Shown: positions 5,498 to 12,025, numbered from the stretch's first letter. The stretch: DNA of 14,550 nucleotides from Oscillospiraceae bacterium (GCA_024690695.1 JAILOS010000069.1:1-14550), one strand, 5' to 3'. The notes: generated from the letters alone by a model not told the origin. Made by a program: numbers and translations.

Positions 5498-6802
5498 TCA
5501 AAGGGGGCGCATTCCCGGCGCCGTGAAGACGATCGGTCGGCCCTCGCAGCGCAGCAGCCCGTTCCGTACGCTGACGCGGCTGCCGTCGATCAGGTTTTCG
5601 TAGTCTCCGTCCGGCACGCTCAGCTTTACGGCGGCGCTGCGGCCGCAGAGACTGAACACCCCGAGCTTCAGCCCGCCGGGGCCGAAGCGCTCGAGCACGG
5701 CGATCCGGTTTTCGTCGTCCGCGCGGGCGAGAAAATCGTCCGCCGGGTCGAGCGCCGTGCGCTTGATCTCGTACAGACGGCGCAGCAGCGCGCTCAGATC
5801 CGTGCCGGTCGCGCGGTCGATCGGGTCCTTGTCAAAGAGGCTCGGGCGGTGCTCGTCGGCAAACTCCTGCCCGGCGTAGAGCAGCGTGGTCCCCTTGAAG
5901 AAGTAGAGCATCGCGGTGAAGTTGACCAGGTCGCCGCCGAAGGGCCGGATCAGCGCGGCGATGCGCGGCTGGTCGTGGTTTTCCAGAAAACGCAGCTTGT
6001 TGTAGTTGGCGGGGTAGCAGCTCTCCTGGAAGTTCATCAGATCCAGATAGTGGCTCAGCGGCATGCGCCCCTGCAGGAAGGCGTCGAAGCCCTCGCGGAT
6101 GTCGTACTCGTACTCGAGGTCGAAGGCCTCGAACAGCTCACCGTCGCGCTCGGAGCGGATGCCCTCGCGGCGGCACTGCAGGCCGAAGCTGCGGTGCACG
6201 GTCTCGGCCAGCCAGATAAAGCCCGGGTGCACGCGCTCCACGGCCTCGCGCGCCTCCAGCCAGAAGGCCGCGGGCAGGAAGGAGGCCACGTCGCAGCGGA
6301 AGCCGTCCACGAGCCCGGCCCAGAAGCACAGCGTCTCGATCTGATAGTCCCAGAGCGCGCGGACCGAGTAGTCCAGGTCGATCACGTCGGTCCAGTCGCC
6401 GATCCGGTTGCCGGGGCGGCCGTCGGGGCGCCGGTAGAAAAACTCGGGGTGCTGCCCGAAGAGCACGGAATCCGGCGAGGTGTGGTTATACACCACGTCG
6501 ATCATCAGCTTCATGCCGCGCTCGCGGATCGCCTCCGCCAGCGCCCGGAAGTCCTCCATTGTGCCGTACTCGGGGTTAACGCTGCGGTAGTCCCGGTTGG
6601 CGTAAGGGCAGCCCAGCGTGCCCTTGCGGCCCTTGACGCCGATCGGGTGGATCGGCATCAGCCAGACGATATCCGTCCCGAGCGCGCGGATGCGGTCGAG
6701 ATCGGGCAGGAGGGCGCGGAAGGTCCCCTCCCCGGTGTGGTTGCGGACGTAAACGGAATAGACGACCTGCCGCTGCAGGCCCGGATCGGTGTTTTTGGCC
6801 AT
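5498..6802 (-). CDS. Cytoplasmic alpha-amylase family glycoside hydrolase (GH13)
   Basis: A 434-residue GH13 (beta/alpha)8-barrel enzyme with no signal peptide, so it probably acts on internal alpha-glucans or imported malto-oligosaccharides. Conserved regions in order are DVVYNHTS (102-109), GFRCDVA (167-173) with the nucleophile Asp171, ETV with acid/base Glu200, and ENHDQPR (274-280) with transition-state Asp277. A short beta-rich C-terminal domain ends IVFTAPGMRPL. All three catalytic acids are present, so it should be active; the exact substrate cannot be told. The start at 6802 has AAAGGAG 6 bases upstream; the frame is open further but overlaps the next gene. A terminator lies 12 bases before its ribosome binding site, leaving no room for a promoter between them. 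Confidence 0.93.
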   Translation of the reverse strand: MAKNTDPGLQRQVVYSVYVRNHTGEGTFRALLPDLDRIRALGTDIVWLMPIHPIGVKGRKGTLGCPYANRDYRSVNPEYGTMEDFRALAEAIRERGMKLMIDVVYNHTSPDSVLFGQHPEFFYRRPDGRPGNRIGDWTDVIDLDYSVRALWDYQIETLCFWAGLVDGFRCDVASFLPAAFWLEAREAVERVHPGFIWLAETVHRSFGLQCRREGIRSERDGELFEAFDLEYEYDIREGFDAFLQGRMPLSHYLDLMNFQESCYPANYNKLRFLENHDQPRIAALIRPFGGDLVNFTAMLYFFKGTTLLYAGQEFADEHRPSLFDKDPIDRATGTDLSALLRRLYEIKRTALDPADDFLARADDENRIAVLERFGPGGLKLGVFSLCGRSAAVKLSVPDGDYENLIDGSRVSVRNGLLRCEGRPIVFTAPGMRPL

Positions 6803-6818
6803 AGCGCGCTCCTTTCGA

Positions 6819-6850
6819 GAAAAAGCCCCTGTCGTGCGACAGGGGCTTTT
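6819..6850 (-). terminator. Terminator/attenuator between the CD1247-like gene and the amylase gene
   Basis: A perfect 14-bp stem (AAAAGCCCCTGTCG 6821-6834 with CGACAGGGGCTTTT 6837-6850) with a 2-base centre. Read on the minus strand it ends in a T5 tract. The amylase ribosome binding site follows at once, so the amylase gene depends on read-through or on a promoter inside or before the upstream gene. Confidence 0.85.
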
Positions 6851-6879
6851 GTAAAGCAGAGAAAAGGGGTATGGGAAAA

Positions 6880-7350
6880 TCAGAACTTCAGCTCGTCTTC
6901 CCCGTCCTCGGACGTCTCGCTGAGGTCGAACTCCAGGGCCTCTCCGCAGTGCGGACAGTCGATCGAGCCGACGGCCAGCATGTCCTCGTCCAGCGTGATC
7001 TCCTCGCCGCAGGAGGGGCAGGTCACGTCGTACAGCACGCCGTCGTAAGGGTCTTCCTCCTCGTCGTCCTCTTCGTCCTCGTCTTCCAGCTCGTCCTCGT
7101 CCTCGTCGTCCTCCAGCGGGGACATGTCCAGGTCGCAGCAATACTCCTCGAGCATGCTCAGATCGTCGCTCATCTGGTCCAGCGCGTCGGCCATATCCAG
7201 ATGATCGCTCTGCAGATCCTCGATCTCGTGGGCCATATCGCTCAGCAGGTCGTTCAGAGCGGCCCAGAGTTTCCCCTCTTTCGTCTCGGGGCTGACGCCG
7301 AGGCCTTCGGCAAGGCCCTTCAGATAAGCGGCTTTTTCCACGATCGTCAT
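6880..7350 (-). CDS. CD1247 N-terminal domain-type acidic zinc-ribbon protein
   Basis: A 156-residue soluble protein, widespread in Clostridia but of unknown function. The N-terminal 1-75 is helical (MTIVEKAAYLKGLAEGLGV, then a heptad-like helix likely to self-associate). Residues 79-101 are almost all Asp/Glu. The C-terminal zinc ribbon uses Cys111-x2-Cys114 and Cys132-x2-Cys135. It ends with another acidic stretch. The start at 7350 has GGAGG 7 bases upstream. It lies 64 bases after efp on the same strand and could be transcribed with it. Its ribbon is nearly the same cassette as in the membrane protein at 4912-5433. Confidence 0.85.
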   Translation of the reverse strand: MTIVEKAAYLKGLAEGLGVSPETKEGKLWAALNDLLSDMAHEIEDLQSDHLDMADALDQMSDDLSMLEEYCCDLDMSPLEDDEDEDELEDEDEEDDEEEDPYDGVLYDVTCPSCGEEITLDEDMLAVGSIDCPHCGEALEFDLSETSEDGEDELKF

Positions 7351-7414
7351 AAGAAAACCTCCGTTTCGTTCAAAAAAATCGGCCTACGTCCTGTCGGGAC
7401 GGGACGCTGTGCGT

Positions 7415-7972
7415 TCAGGCGCGGCTGAGATATTCGCCGGTGCGGGTGTCGACGCGGATGCGTTCGCCGCGCTCGATGAACAGAGGCACCTTGATCTCGG
7501 CGCCGGTCTCCAGCGTGGCGGGCTTGGTGGCGTTGGTGGCGGTGTTGCCGGCAAAGCCGGGATCTGTCTCGGTGACCTCGAGCTCCACGAAGAAGGGCGG
7601 CTCGACGTTGAAGACCTTGCCCTTGTAGGAGTAGATCGTGCACTCCATGTTCTCCTTGACGAACTTGAAGTTGTCGCCGAGGACGGAGGAATCGACCGGC
7701 TCCTGCTCGTAGGTCTCGGGGTTCATGAAGTAGTACAGATTGCCGTCGTTGTAGAGATACTCCATCGTCATGCGCTCGACGGTGGCGTTCTCAAATTTCG
7801 CCGTCGGGTTGAAGGACGTTTCGGTGACGGCGCCGGTGATGACGTTTTTCATCTTGGTGCGCACGAAGGCCGCGCCCTTGCCGGGCTTGACGTGCTGGAA
7901 CTCGACGACCTGCATGACCTGGCCGTCCATTTCAAAGGTAACGCCGTTTCTGAATTCACCTGCAGTAATCAT
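7415..7972 (-). CDS. efp: Translation elongation factor P
   Basis: A 185-residue EF-P of normal length with three beta-barrel domains. EF-P enters the ribosome E site and relieves stalling at proline stretches. The tip loop is [11 protein letters not shown] with Lys32, the residue modified in other bacteria. The C-terminal signature region ([25 protein letters not shown], split: [20 protein letters not shown]) is intact. GGGAGG lies 7 bases before the ATG. Proline-rich targets occur in this window (the LCP protein linker and the Pro/Ala protein at the right edge). Confidence 0.97.
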   Translation of the reverse strand: MITAGEFRNGVTFEMDGQVMQVVEFQHVKPGKGAAFVRTKMKNVITGAVTETSFNPTAKFENATVERMTMEYLYNDGNLYYFMNPETYEQEPVDSSVLGDNFKFVKENMECTIYSYKGKVFNVEPPFFVELEVTETDPGFAGNTATNATKPATLETGAEIKVPLFIERGERIRVDTRTGEYLSRA

Positions 7973-8021
7973 AAAGGGACCTCCCGAAAGAAAATTTCAT
8001 AGGTATACTGTCAGCGCCCTC

Positions 8022-8050
8022 ATTTTACCGTATCGGCGCATGATTTGCAA
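8022..8050 (-). promoter_or_regulatory. Sigma-A promoter of efp
   Basis: On the minus strand TTGCAA (8050-8045) and TAAAAT (8027-8022) are 17 bases apart, giving a leader of about 40 bases before efp. Confidence 0.75.
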
Positions 8051-8103
8051 GTCTTTTTTGGGCGTGTGCGGAGGGCGGAAGGAGCGAAAACCGACGCCTC
8101 GCC

Positions 8104-8679
8104 TCAGCGCTCCGCGTTCACCGGCGCGAAGCCGAAGGAGGGAGCGCCGCGGATCAGCGCGCCGAAGCGGGCGTAGTCGTCCAGGATGCGCCGCGCGCAG
8201 GCGGGGCTGACGGCGCAGCGCCGCGCGAGCGCCGCCTCCGTGAGCGCGTCCCGCCAGCGGAAAAACCAGCGCGGCGGGCACAGCAGCAGCCCCGCGGCAA
8301 AGCGGGCCTCCTCCTCGCAGTCCCGGTAGCGCTCCTCTCCGTAGCTCTGGCGGAAAACCTGAAAATCGGGGTCGTCCAGGTGTCCGAGCAGAAAGTGCGC
8401 GGCCTCCTCGCAGATCGTGAAGCGGCGGCGGCGCGGGGGCCGCGCGTCGTTGTAGCCGAGGACGTAGCGCTCGCCGCAGCGCTGCAGCACCCCGTCGCGG
8501 TTGCCCCAGAGCGCGAAGATCTCCTCCTCGCCGAGACCGCTCTCCCGCGCAAGCTCCGTCACCGGGCGCAGCGTCAGCCCCAGGGCGCGGCACAGCGCCT
8601 CCACGTTCAGCGGCAGGGAATAGGCGTTCTCGCGCTGAAAGCGCAGCACGCGCTCGGCGGCCTCAGCCCTCCCGGTCAT
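8104..8679 (-). CDS. ImmA/IrrE-family protein with altered HExxH motif
   Basis: A 191-residue protein of the ImmA/IrrE (COG2856) family, whose phage and ICE members cleave or inactivate a paired XRE repressor. The region RRFTICEEAAHFLLGH (85-100) lines up with the usual RFTLAHELGHYLLGH, but the first zinc histidine is Glu91 (EEAAH in place of HExxH). His95, His100 and the downstream EEEARFAAGLLLCP (122-135) with the third-ligand glutamate are kept. The last third is helical. The start at 8679 is preceded by GGAGG with 6-base spacing and overlaps the stop of the XRE gene by 17 bases, so the two are one unit; an upstream ATG at 8709 has no such site. Whether the Glu91 form still cleaves cannot be told from the sequence. 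Confidence 0.83.
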   Translation of the reverse strand: MTGRAEAAERVLRFQRENAYSLPLNVEALCRALGLTLRPVTELARESGLGEEEIFALWGNRDGVLQRCGERYVLGYNDARPPRRRRFTICEEAAHFLLGHLDDPDFQVFRQSYGEERYRDCEEEARFAAGLLLCPPRWFFRWRDALTEAALARRCAVSPACARRILDDYARFGALIRGAPSFGFAPVNAER

Positions 8680-9007
8680 CAAAGGCCTCCGGGAACATGA
8701 AGCGGGCATAGCGCAGCAGGTTCTGCCGCTGCTCGGGCGACATCTTCTGCCCCGCGCGGGCGATCATGCGGATGTCCGGGTCCTCCTCGGGCCGCTCCGC
8801 CGCCGGCCGGCCCAGCAGGTAATCCAGCTCCACGCCGTAGTGCGCGGCGATGGCCGTCAGCAGCTCGTATTTCGGCTCGCGCTCGCCGGTCTCATACATG
8901 CTGACCGCGCTGCGCGTCACGCCCAGCAGCCGCGCCAGCTCCGGCTGCGTCTCCCCGTGCGCCTGGCGCACGGCGCGCAGCCTCGCGCCGAAGCTCTCTT
9001 CCTTCAT
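8663..9007 (-). CDS. XRE-family (CI-like) transcriptional repressor
   Basis: A 114-residue protein. An HTH_3 domain spans about 7-66 (RLRAVRQAHGETQPELARLL, GVTRSAVSMYETGEREPKYE, YGVELDYLLG). A 48-residue tail (67-114) is rich in charged residues and could be the dimer part or the target of the ImmA-like partner. GGGAGGG lies 7 bases before the ATG. It is encoded with and overlaps the ImmA-like gene, and is divergent from a second small XRE gene. A 13-bp dyad fills its own promoter spacer, so autorepression is likely. Confidence 0.9.
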   Translation of the reverse strand: MKEESFGARLRAVRQAHGETQPELARLLGVTRSAVSMYETGEREPKYELLTAIAAHYGVELDYLLGRPAAERPEEDPDIRMIARAGQKMSPEQRQNLLRYARFMFPEAFDDREG

Positions 9008-9036
9008 CGTATAGCCCTCCCGGTTTGGATGCCCCC

Positions 9037-9065
9037 ACTATATCACGTTTCGTGAATTTTGTAAA
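9037..9065 (-). promoter_or_regulatory. Promoter of the XRE-ImmA pair with an operator in the spacer
   Basis: On the minus strand TTTACA (9065-9060) and TATAGT (9042-9037) are 17 bases apart. The perfect dyad TCACG-TTT-CGTGA (9043-9055) fills most of the spacer and touches the -10 box, so a bound XRE dimer would block RNA polymerase. Confidence 0.8.
9043..9055. promoter_or_regulatory. Operator O1
   Basis: Perfect 5-bp dyad TCACG-TTT-CGTGA centred on 9049, inside the leftward promoter. Confidence 0.8.
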
Positions 9066-9083
9066 GAGGACGGGCCAAAATAA

Positions 9084-9112
9084 TTGACAATTCGTGACAC
9101 TTGCGCTATACT
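9084..9112 (+). promoter_or_regulatory. Rightward promoter of the cassette
   Basis: TTGACA (9084-9089) and TATACT (9107-9112) are 17 bases apart, a near-perfect sigma-A promoter. An imperfect operator (O2, TGACA-ATT-CGTGA, 9085-9097) overlaps the -35 box, and a perfect one (O3) lies just past the expected start near 9119. Confidence 0.85.
9085..9097. promoter_or_regulatory. Operator O2 (imperfect)
   Basis: One perfect half-site, CGTGA, and a 3-of-5 left half, centred on 9091, 42 bases from O1 and overlapping the rightward -35 box. Confidence 0.55.
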
Positions 9113-9124
9113 GAGCCCAGAAGG

Positions 9125-9137
9125 TCACGGAACGTGA
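9125..9137. promoter_or_regulatory. Operator O3
   Basis: Perfect dyad TCACG-GAA-CGTGA centred on 9131, 40 bases from O2, at about +6 to +18 of the rightward transcript. Confidence 0.8.
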
Positions 9138-9157
9138 ACACAGGAAGGGGCAGGATC

Positions 9158-9373
9158 ATGGAGCAGAACAGAAGCATGGACCGCAAAAGGATCGCCGGGC
9201 GGCTGGTGCGGCTGCGGGGCGGCCGGAGCCGGGAGGAGGTCGCCGCGGCGGCAGGGATCAGCCTTTCGGCGCTGGGAATGTACGAGAGCGGCGCGCGCAT
9301 CCCCCGCGACGAGATCAAGCTCGCGCTGGCCGCCTGTTACGGCGTCCGCGTCGAGGATCTTTTTTTTCGCTGA
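9158..9373 (+). CDS. Small XRE-family (Cro-like) HTH protein
   Basis: A 71-residue protein that is nearly all HTH domain (about 9-68): RIAGRLVRLRGGRSREEVAA, AAGISLSALGMYESGARIPR, YGVRVEDLFFR. It lacks the extra C-terminal tail of the divergent XRE protein, the size relation seen between Cro and CI in phage switches. The start at 9158 follows GGAAGGGG; Met7 at 9176 is an alternative. It is under the rightward promoter, with operators on both sides, and probably competes with the other XRE protein for the same dyads. Confidence 0.85.
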   Translation: MEQNRSMDRKRIAGRLVRLRGGRSREEVAAAAGISLSALGMYESGARIPRDEIKLALAACYGVRVEDLFFR

Positions 9374-9377
9374 AACG

Positions 9378-9390
9378 ACACGAAACGTGG
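9378..9390. promoter_or_regulatory. Operator O4 in the gap after the Cro-like gene
   Basis: ACACG-AAA-CGTGG has a perfect 4-bp dyad core (CACG/CGTG), the same as O1 and O3. It lies in the 27-base gap before the next gene. A half-site TCACG with an imperfect partner follows at 9409-9421. No clear promoter was seen in this gap. Confidence 0.55.
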
Positions 9391-9400
9391 ATTTATCGCG

Positions 9401-9598
9401 ATGAACTGTCACGAATGGAGACGCTTTGGCCGCGACAGACGGCCGCGCTGCGAGCTCTGCGGCACGGCGCTCGCAGCGGGCGACGCGTATTTCGAGCTGC
9501 CGGACGGCTTTCGCGTCTGCGGCGAGGGCGACTGTCTGCGACAATGGGCGGGCGCCTACCGGCGGCTCGTACAAACGGAGGAAGAGGAGGACGGATGA
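9401..9598 (+). CDS. Small Cys-rich putative zinc-binding protein
   Basis: A 65-residue protein of no family I recognise. Cysteines at 3, 17, 20, 40 and 45, arranged CELC...VCGEGDC, suggest a treble-clef or zinc-ribbon site around FELPDGFRV. The tail is acidic (EEEEDG). No strong ribosome binding site precedes the ATG (GTGG at best), and an operator half-site overlaps codons 3-5. The stop overlaps the next start in an ATGA, showing translational coupling with the sigma-like gene. Confidence 0.65.
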   Translation: MNCHEWRRFGRDRRPRCELCGTALAAGDAYFELPDGFRVCGEGDCLRQWAGAYRRLVQTEEEEDG

Positions 9599-9957
9599 TG
9601 ATCGTCGGACAGGGAACGGAAAAAACGATGGACCCGCTGCGCCGCAGGCTGTGGTCGGCGCTGCGCTGCCGCCGGGAGGCGGAGCTGCTGCCGGGCGGAA
9701 CGGGCGCCTACTATGAGGCGGCCGCCGAGGCCGAGCGGCGGGAGGAGGAGCTGGAGCGGCTGATCGAGGCGCTGCCGAACAGCCTGGACCGGGTGCTGCT
9801 GCGGCTGCGCTACGGGCAGGGGCTGCCCTGGAGCCGGATCCGCGCGGAGCTGGACGGCGTGGGCTGCTGCTACAGCGAGCGCCAGCTTTACCGGCTGCAC
9901 GCCGGGGCGCTGGCCCGGGCGGAGGCGCTGCTGCGGGAGGAAGACCGTGAACGCTGA
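9595..9957 (+). CDS. Sigma-70 region 4-like HTH protein, phage regulator type
   Basis: A 120-residue protein. After a helical N-terminal part (18-58) it has an HTH resembling sigma region 4: ALPNSLDRVLLRLRYGQGLP (59-78), WSRIRAELDGVGCCYSERQL (79-98), YRLHAGALARAEALL. This layout is typical of small phage and ICE transcription regulators such as the DUF1492/ArpU-like group; the exact family is inferred. It overlaps the preceding gene by 4 bases with GGAGG just upstream of the ATG. Confidence 0.75.
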   Translation: MMIVGQGTEKTMDPLRRRLWSALRCRREAELLPGGTGAYYEAAAEAERREEELERLIEALPNSLDRVLLRLRYGQGLPWSRIRAELDGVGCCYSERQLYRLHAGALARAEALLREEDRER

Positions 9958-10273
9958 ATACGCGCCGATGCTCCGCCCGCGCACCGAGGCGCTGATCCGC
10001 TGCGGCCGCTGCAGCTGCCGCTATTACTGCCGCGAGACCGACAGCTGCGACTATCTGCTGACGGAATACCGCCGCCGCGGCTGCCCGCCGGACCCGGACT
10101 GCGCGCGCTACAGCCCGCGCGGGAAGGAGGATCTGCCGCTGACGCGCCTGCGGATGCAGAACCTGTACGGCCGCGGCTTCGGAGACGCCGCGATCGCCGG
10201 GCGGCTCGGCCTGCCCGAGGAGGCGGTGCGGCGCTGGCGGGAGCGGCGCGGCGCGCCGGAGAGGGGCGGATAA
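9947..10273 (+). CDS. Cys-rich protein with C-terminal helix-turn-helix
   Basis: A 108-residue protein starting with GTG, which has GGGAGG with 6-base spacing. It overlaps the previous gene by 11 bases. The N-terminal half has seven cysteines (19, 22, 24, 28, 34, 46, 52), enough for a zinc site. The C-terminal half (67-101) reads LRMQNLYGRGFGDAAIAGRL followed by GLPEEAVRRWRERRG, a clear HTH of the terminase-small-subunit or resolvase kind. It is the last gene of the cassette; no function can be given. Confidence 0.65.
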   Translation: MNAEYAPMLRPRTEALIRCGRCSCRYYCRETDSCDYLLTEYRRRGCPPDPDCARYSPRGKEDLPLTRLRMQNLYGRGFGDAAIAGRLGLPEEAVRRWRERRGAPERGG

Positions 10274-10281
10274 AAAAACCG

Positions 10282-10307
10282 CCGGGCGCTTGCGAAGAGC
10301 CGCCCGG
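10282..10307. repeat. Inverted repeat overlapping the VWA operon promoter
   Basis: CCGGGCG (10282-10288) and CGCCCGG (10301-10307) form a 7-bp stem with a 12-base loop. On the minus strand it is followed by CGG and a T7 tract, so it would act as a terminator for leftward transcription; on the plus strand there is no T-run. It encloses the -35 box of the VWA operon promoter. Confidence 0.5.
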
Positions 10308-10318
10308 TATGCTATGAT
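10290..10318 (+). promoter_or_regulatory. Extended -10 promoter of the VWA-kinase-PP2C operon
   Basis: TTGCGA (10290-10295) and TATGAT (10313-10318) are 17 bases apart, with TG at 10310-10311 upstream of the -10 box. The transcript would start near 10325, giving a leader of about 55 bases. Confidence 0.65.
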
Positions 10319-10378
10319 GTTGTCTGTAATCTTATGCCCTCGCCGAGGCGGGGAGACAAGAATAAGGAGATAGAGATT

Positions 10379-11068
10379 ATGGGCAGCAACTACGGTTCCA
10401 AATACCATGTAGACATCGTCATGTGCATCGACGCCACGGGCAGCATGGGCCCGCTGATCGACGTCGTCAAGCAGAACGCGCTGAGCTTTTACGGCGACCT
10501 GATCAGCCGCCTGAACGAGAAAAACAAGCACGTCGACGAGGTCCGCGTGCGCATCATCGTCTTCCGCGACTATCTGGCCGACGGGGAGAACGCGATGCTC
10601 GCCTCCAACTTCTTCACCCTGCCCGCGCAGGCGGACGAGTTCCGCGCGCTGGTCAACAGCATCGAGCCGATGGGCGGCGGCGACGACCCCGAGGACGGGC
10701 TCGAGGCGCTGGGCTACGCGATCAAGTCCAAGTGGACGCAGGAGGGCGTCAAGCGCCGCCACATCATCGTCCTCTGGACCGACGACGCCACCCACGATCT
10801 GGGCTTCGGCGCCGCGTCCCGCTACTACCCGACGAAGATGGCCAAGGATTTCAGCGAGCTGAGCCTCTGGTGGGGCTGCGGCCAGCAGCAGGGCGCCGTG
10901 ATGGACCCGAAGTCCAAGCGCCTGCTGATCTACGCGCCGGCCAAGGAATCCTGGACCACGATCGCCGAGACCTGGGACAACACCCTGATGTTCCCCTCCG
11001 AAGCCGGACGCGGCCTGGACCGCGTCACCTACGACGAGATCCTCGACGCGATCTGCGGCAGCGTGTGA
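10379..11068 (+). CDS. VWA-domain (MIDAS) protein of kinase/phosphatase operon
   Basis: A 229-residue soluble protein that is essentially one von Willebrand A domain. The metal site is DATGSMG (Asp18, Thr20, Ser22; the form D-x-T-x-S), the conserved acidic loop is GGGDDPEDG (99-107), and the next metal-region aspartates are WTDD (133-136). The sequence begins YHVDIVMCID, so there is no signal peptide or membrane segment. VWA proteins of this sort (TerY-like) bind partners through a Mg-dependent site. The start at 10379 has AAGGAG 9 bases upstream; an in-frame ATG at 10334 has no ribosome binding site. It is the first gene of an operon with a kinase 19 bases downstream. Confidence 0.9.
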   Translation: MGSNYGSKYHVDIVMCIDATGSMGPLIDVVKQNALSFYGDLISRLNEKNKHVDEVRVRIIVFRDYLADGENAMLASNFFTLPAQADEFRALVNSIEPMGGGDDPEDGLEALGYAIKSKWTQEGVKRRHIIVLWTDDATHDLGFGAASRYYPTKMAKDFSELSLWWGCGQQQGAVMDPKSKRLLIYAPAKESWTTIAETWDNTLMFPSEAGRGLDRVTYDEILDAICGSV

Positions 11069-11087
11069 GAGGGCCGGTTTCGGGATC

Positions 11088-12011
11088 ATGAGCGAGTATA
11101 TCAACGGATATCGCCTGCTCGCCCCGCTGAGCACCAACAACGCGGGCATGTGCCGCTGGGGCTTCGCGGAGCGGGACGGACGCGAATTCTTCATCAAGGA
11201 ATTCCTCAGTCCCAAATATCCGGTGAACACGGAAAAGCTCAGCGAAGCGATCGTCCAGGGGATGCGCGCGCAGGCTTTGGCCTATTACGGCCGCCGCCGC
11301 CGCTTCTACGACGAGCTCTACGACTGCCGCACCGGCAACGTGGTCGTCGTGCAGGATTTTTTCCGCAGCGGCGCCTGCTATTACGCGGTGTCCGAGCGGA
11401 TCCGCGGGCCCTTCCTCGGCATCGGGGAGATCGCGCGGCTGACGGAGGAGAAAAAGCGCACGCTCTGCAAGGCGGTGCTCTACTCCATCGGCAAGATCCA
11501 TGAGCACGGCATCGTCCATTCCGACATCAAGCCGGACAATATCATCGTCAAACAGACCAGCGCGGGCTTCTGCACCGCCAAGCTCATCGACTTCGACGCG
11601 AGCTTCTTCTATTACGAGGCGCCCGACGAGATCGAAGGCGACCAGGTCTATTTCTCCCCGGAGGCGCTGCTGCACAACGCGGAGGAAGAGGCCGAGATGA
11701 GCGTGAAGATGGACATTTTCGCCCTCGGTCTGCTGTTTCATCAGTACTGGAGCGGGGACCTTCCGGTCTTCGACCGCTCGGAATACAGCTCCGCCAGCGA
11801 CGCGCTGCTTGACGGCGCGGAGCTTAAGCTCAGCCCGGTGATCCCGGCGGACGTCCGCGATCTGATCCGCCGGATGCTCTCGCTGGACCCGGCCGAGCGG
11901 CCGGACGCCAAAAGCGCCTGGGAGATGGTGGCGGGCGAGCCGGTCGTGCCCGTCACCGAGCCGAAAAAGAGCTTCGGCGGCTTCACGCCGATGGGCGACG
12001 ACGACCTCTGA
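11088..12011 (+). CDS. Ser/Thr protein kinase with HSD and DFD motifs
   Basis: A 307-residue soluble eukaryotic-type kinase. The ATP-binding Lys is in FFIKEF (Lys37), but the Gly-rich loop is not canonical (STNNAGMCRWG, 15-25). The catalytic loop is HSDIKPDN (144-151; HRD replaced by HSD, with Asp146, Lys148 and Asn151 kept). The Mg motif is DFD (168-170; DFG replaced by DFD). SPE (190-192) replaces APE. Key catalytic residues remain, so activity is plausible. After the C-lobe a tail of about 20 residues ends SFGGFTPMGDDDL, which could be a docking or phospho site. There is no membrane segment. It sits between the VWA gene and two zinc-ribbon membrane proteins. Confidence 0.92.
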   Translation: MSEYINGYRLLAPLSTNNAGMCRWGFAERDGREFFIKEFLSPKYPVNTEKLSEAIVQGMRAQALAYYGRRRRFYDELYDCRTGNVVVVQDFFRSGACYYAVSERIRGPFLGIGEIARLTEEKKRTLCKAVLYSIGKIHEHGIVHSDIKPDNIIVKQTSAGFCTAKLIDFDASFFYYEAPDEIEGDQVYFSPEALLHNAEEEAEMSVKMDIFALGLLFHQYWSGDLPVFDRSEYSSASDALLDGAELKLSPVIPADVRDLIRRMLSLDPAERPDAKSAWEMVAGEPVVPVTEPKKSFGGFTPMGDDDL

Positions 12012-12025
12012 TCGGGAGAGAGACT

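Noticed and set aside
7358..7414. Possible terminator between efp and the CD1247-like gene
   Set aside because: A T7 tract exists, but the only stem is about 5 bp with a 10-base loop and lies 8 bases from the T-run, too weak to call.
9125..11230. A 701-codon minus-strand frame across the cassette and VWA gene
   Set aside because: It is low-complexity Arg/Ala/Pro sequence overlapping six genes with good ribosome binding sites and family motifs.
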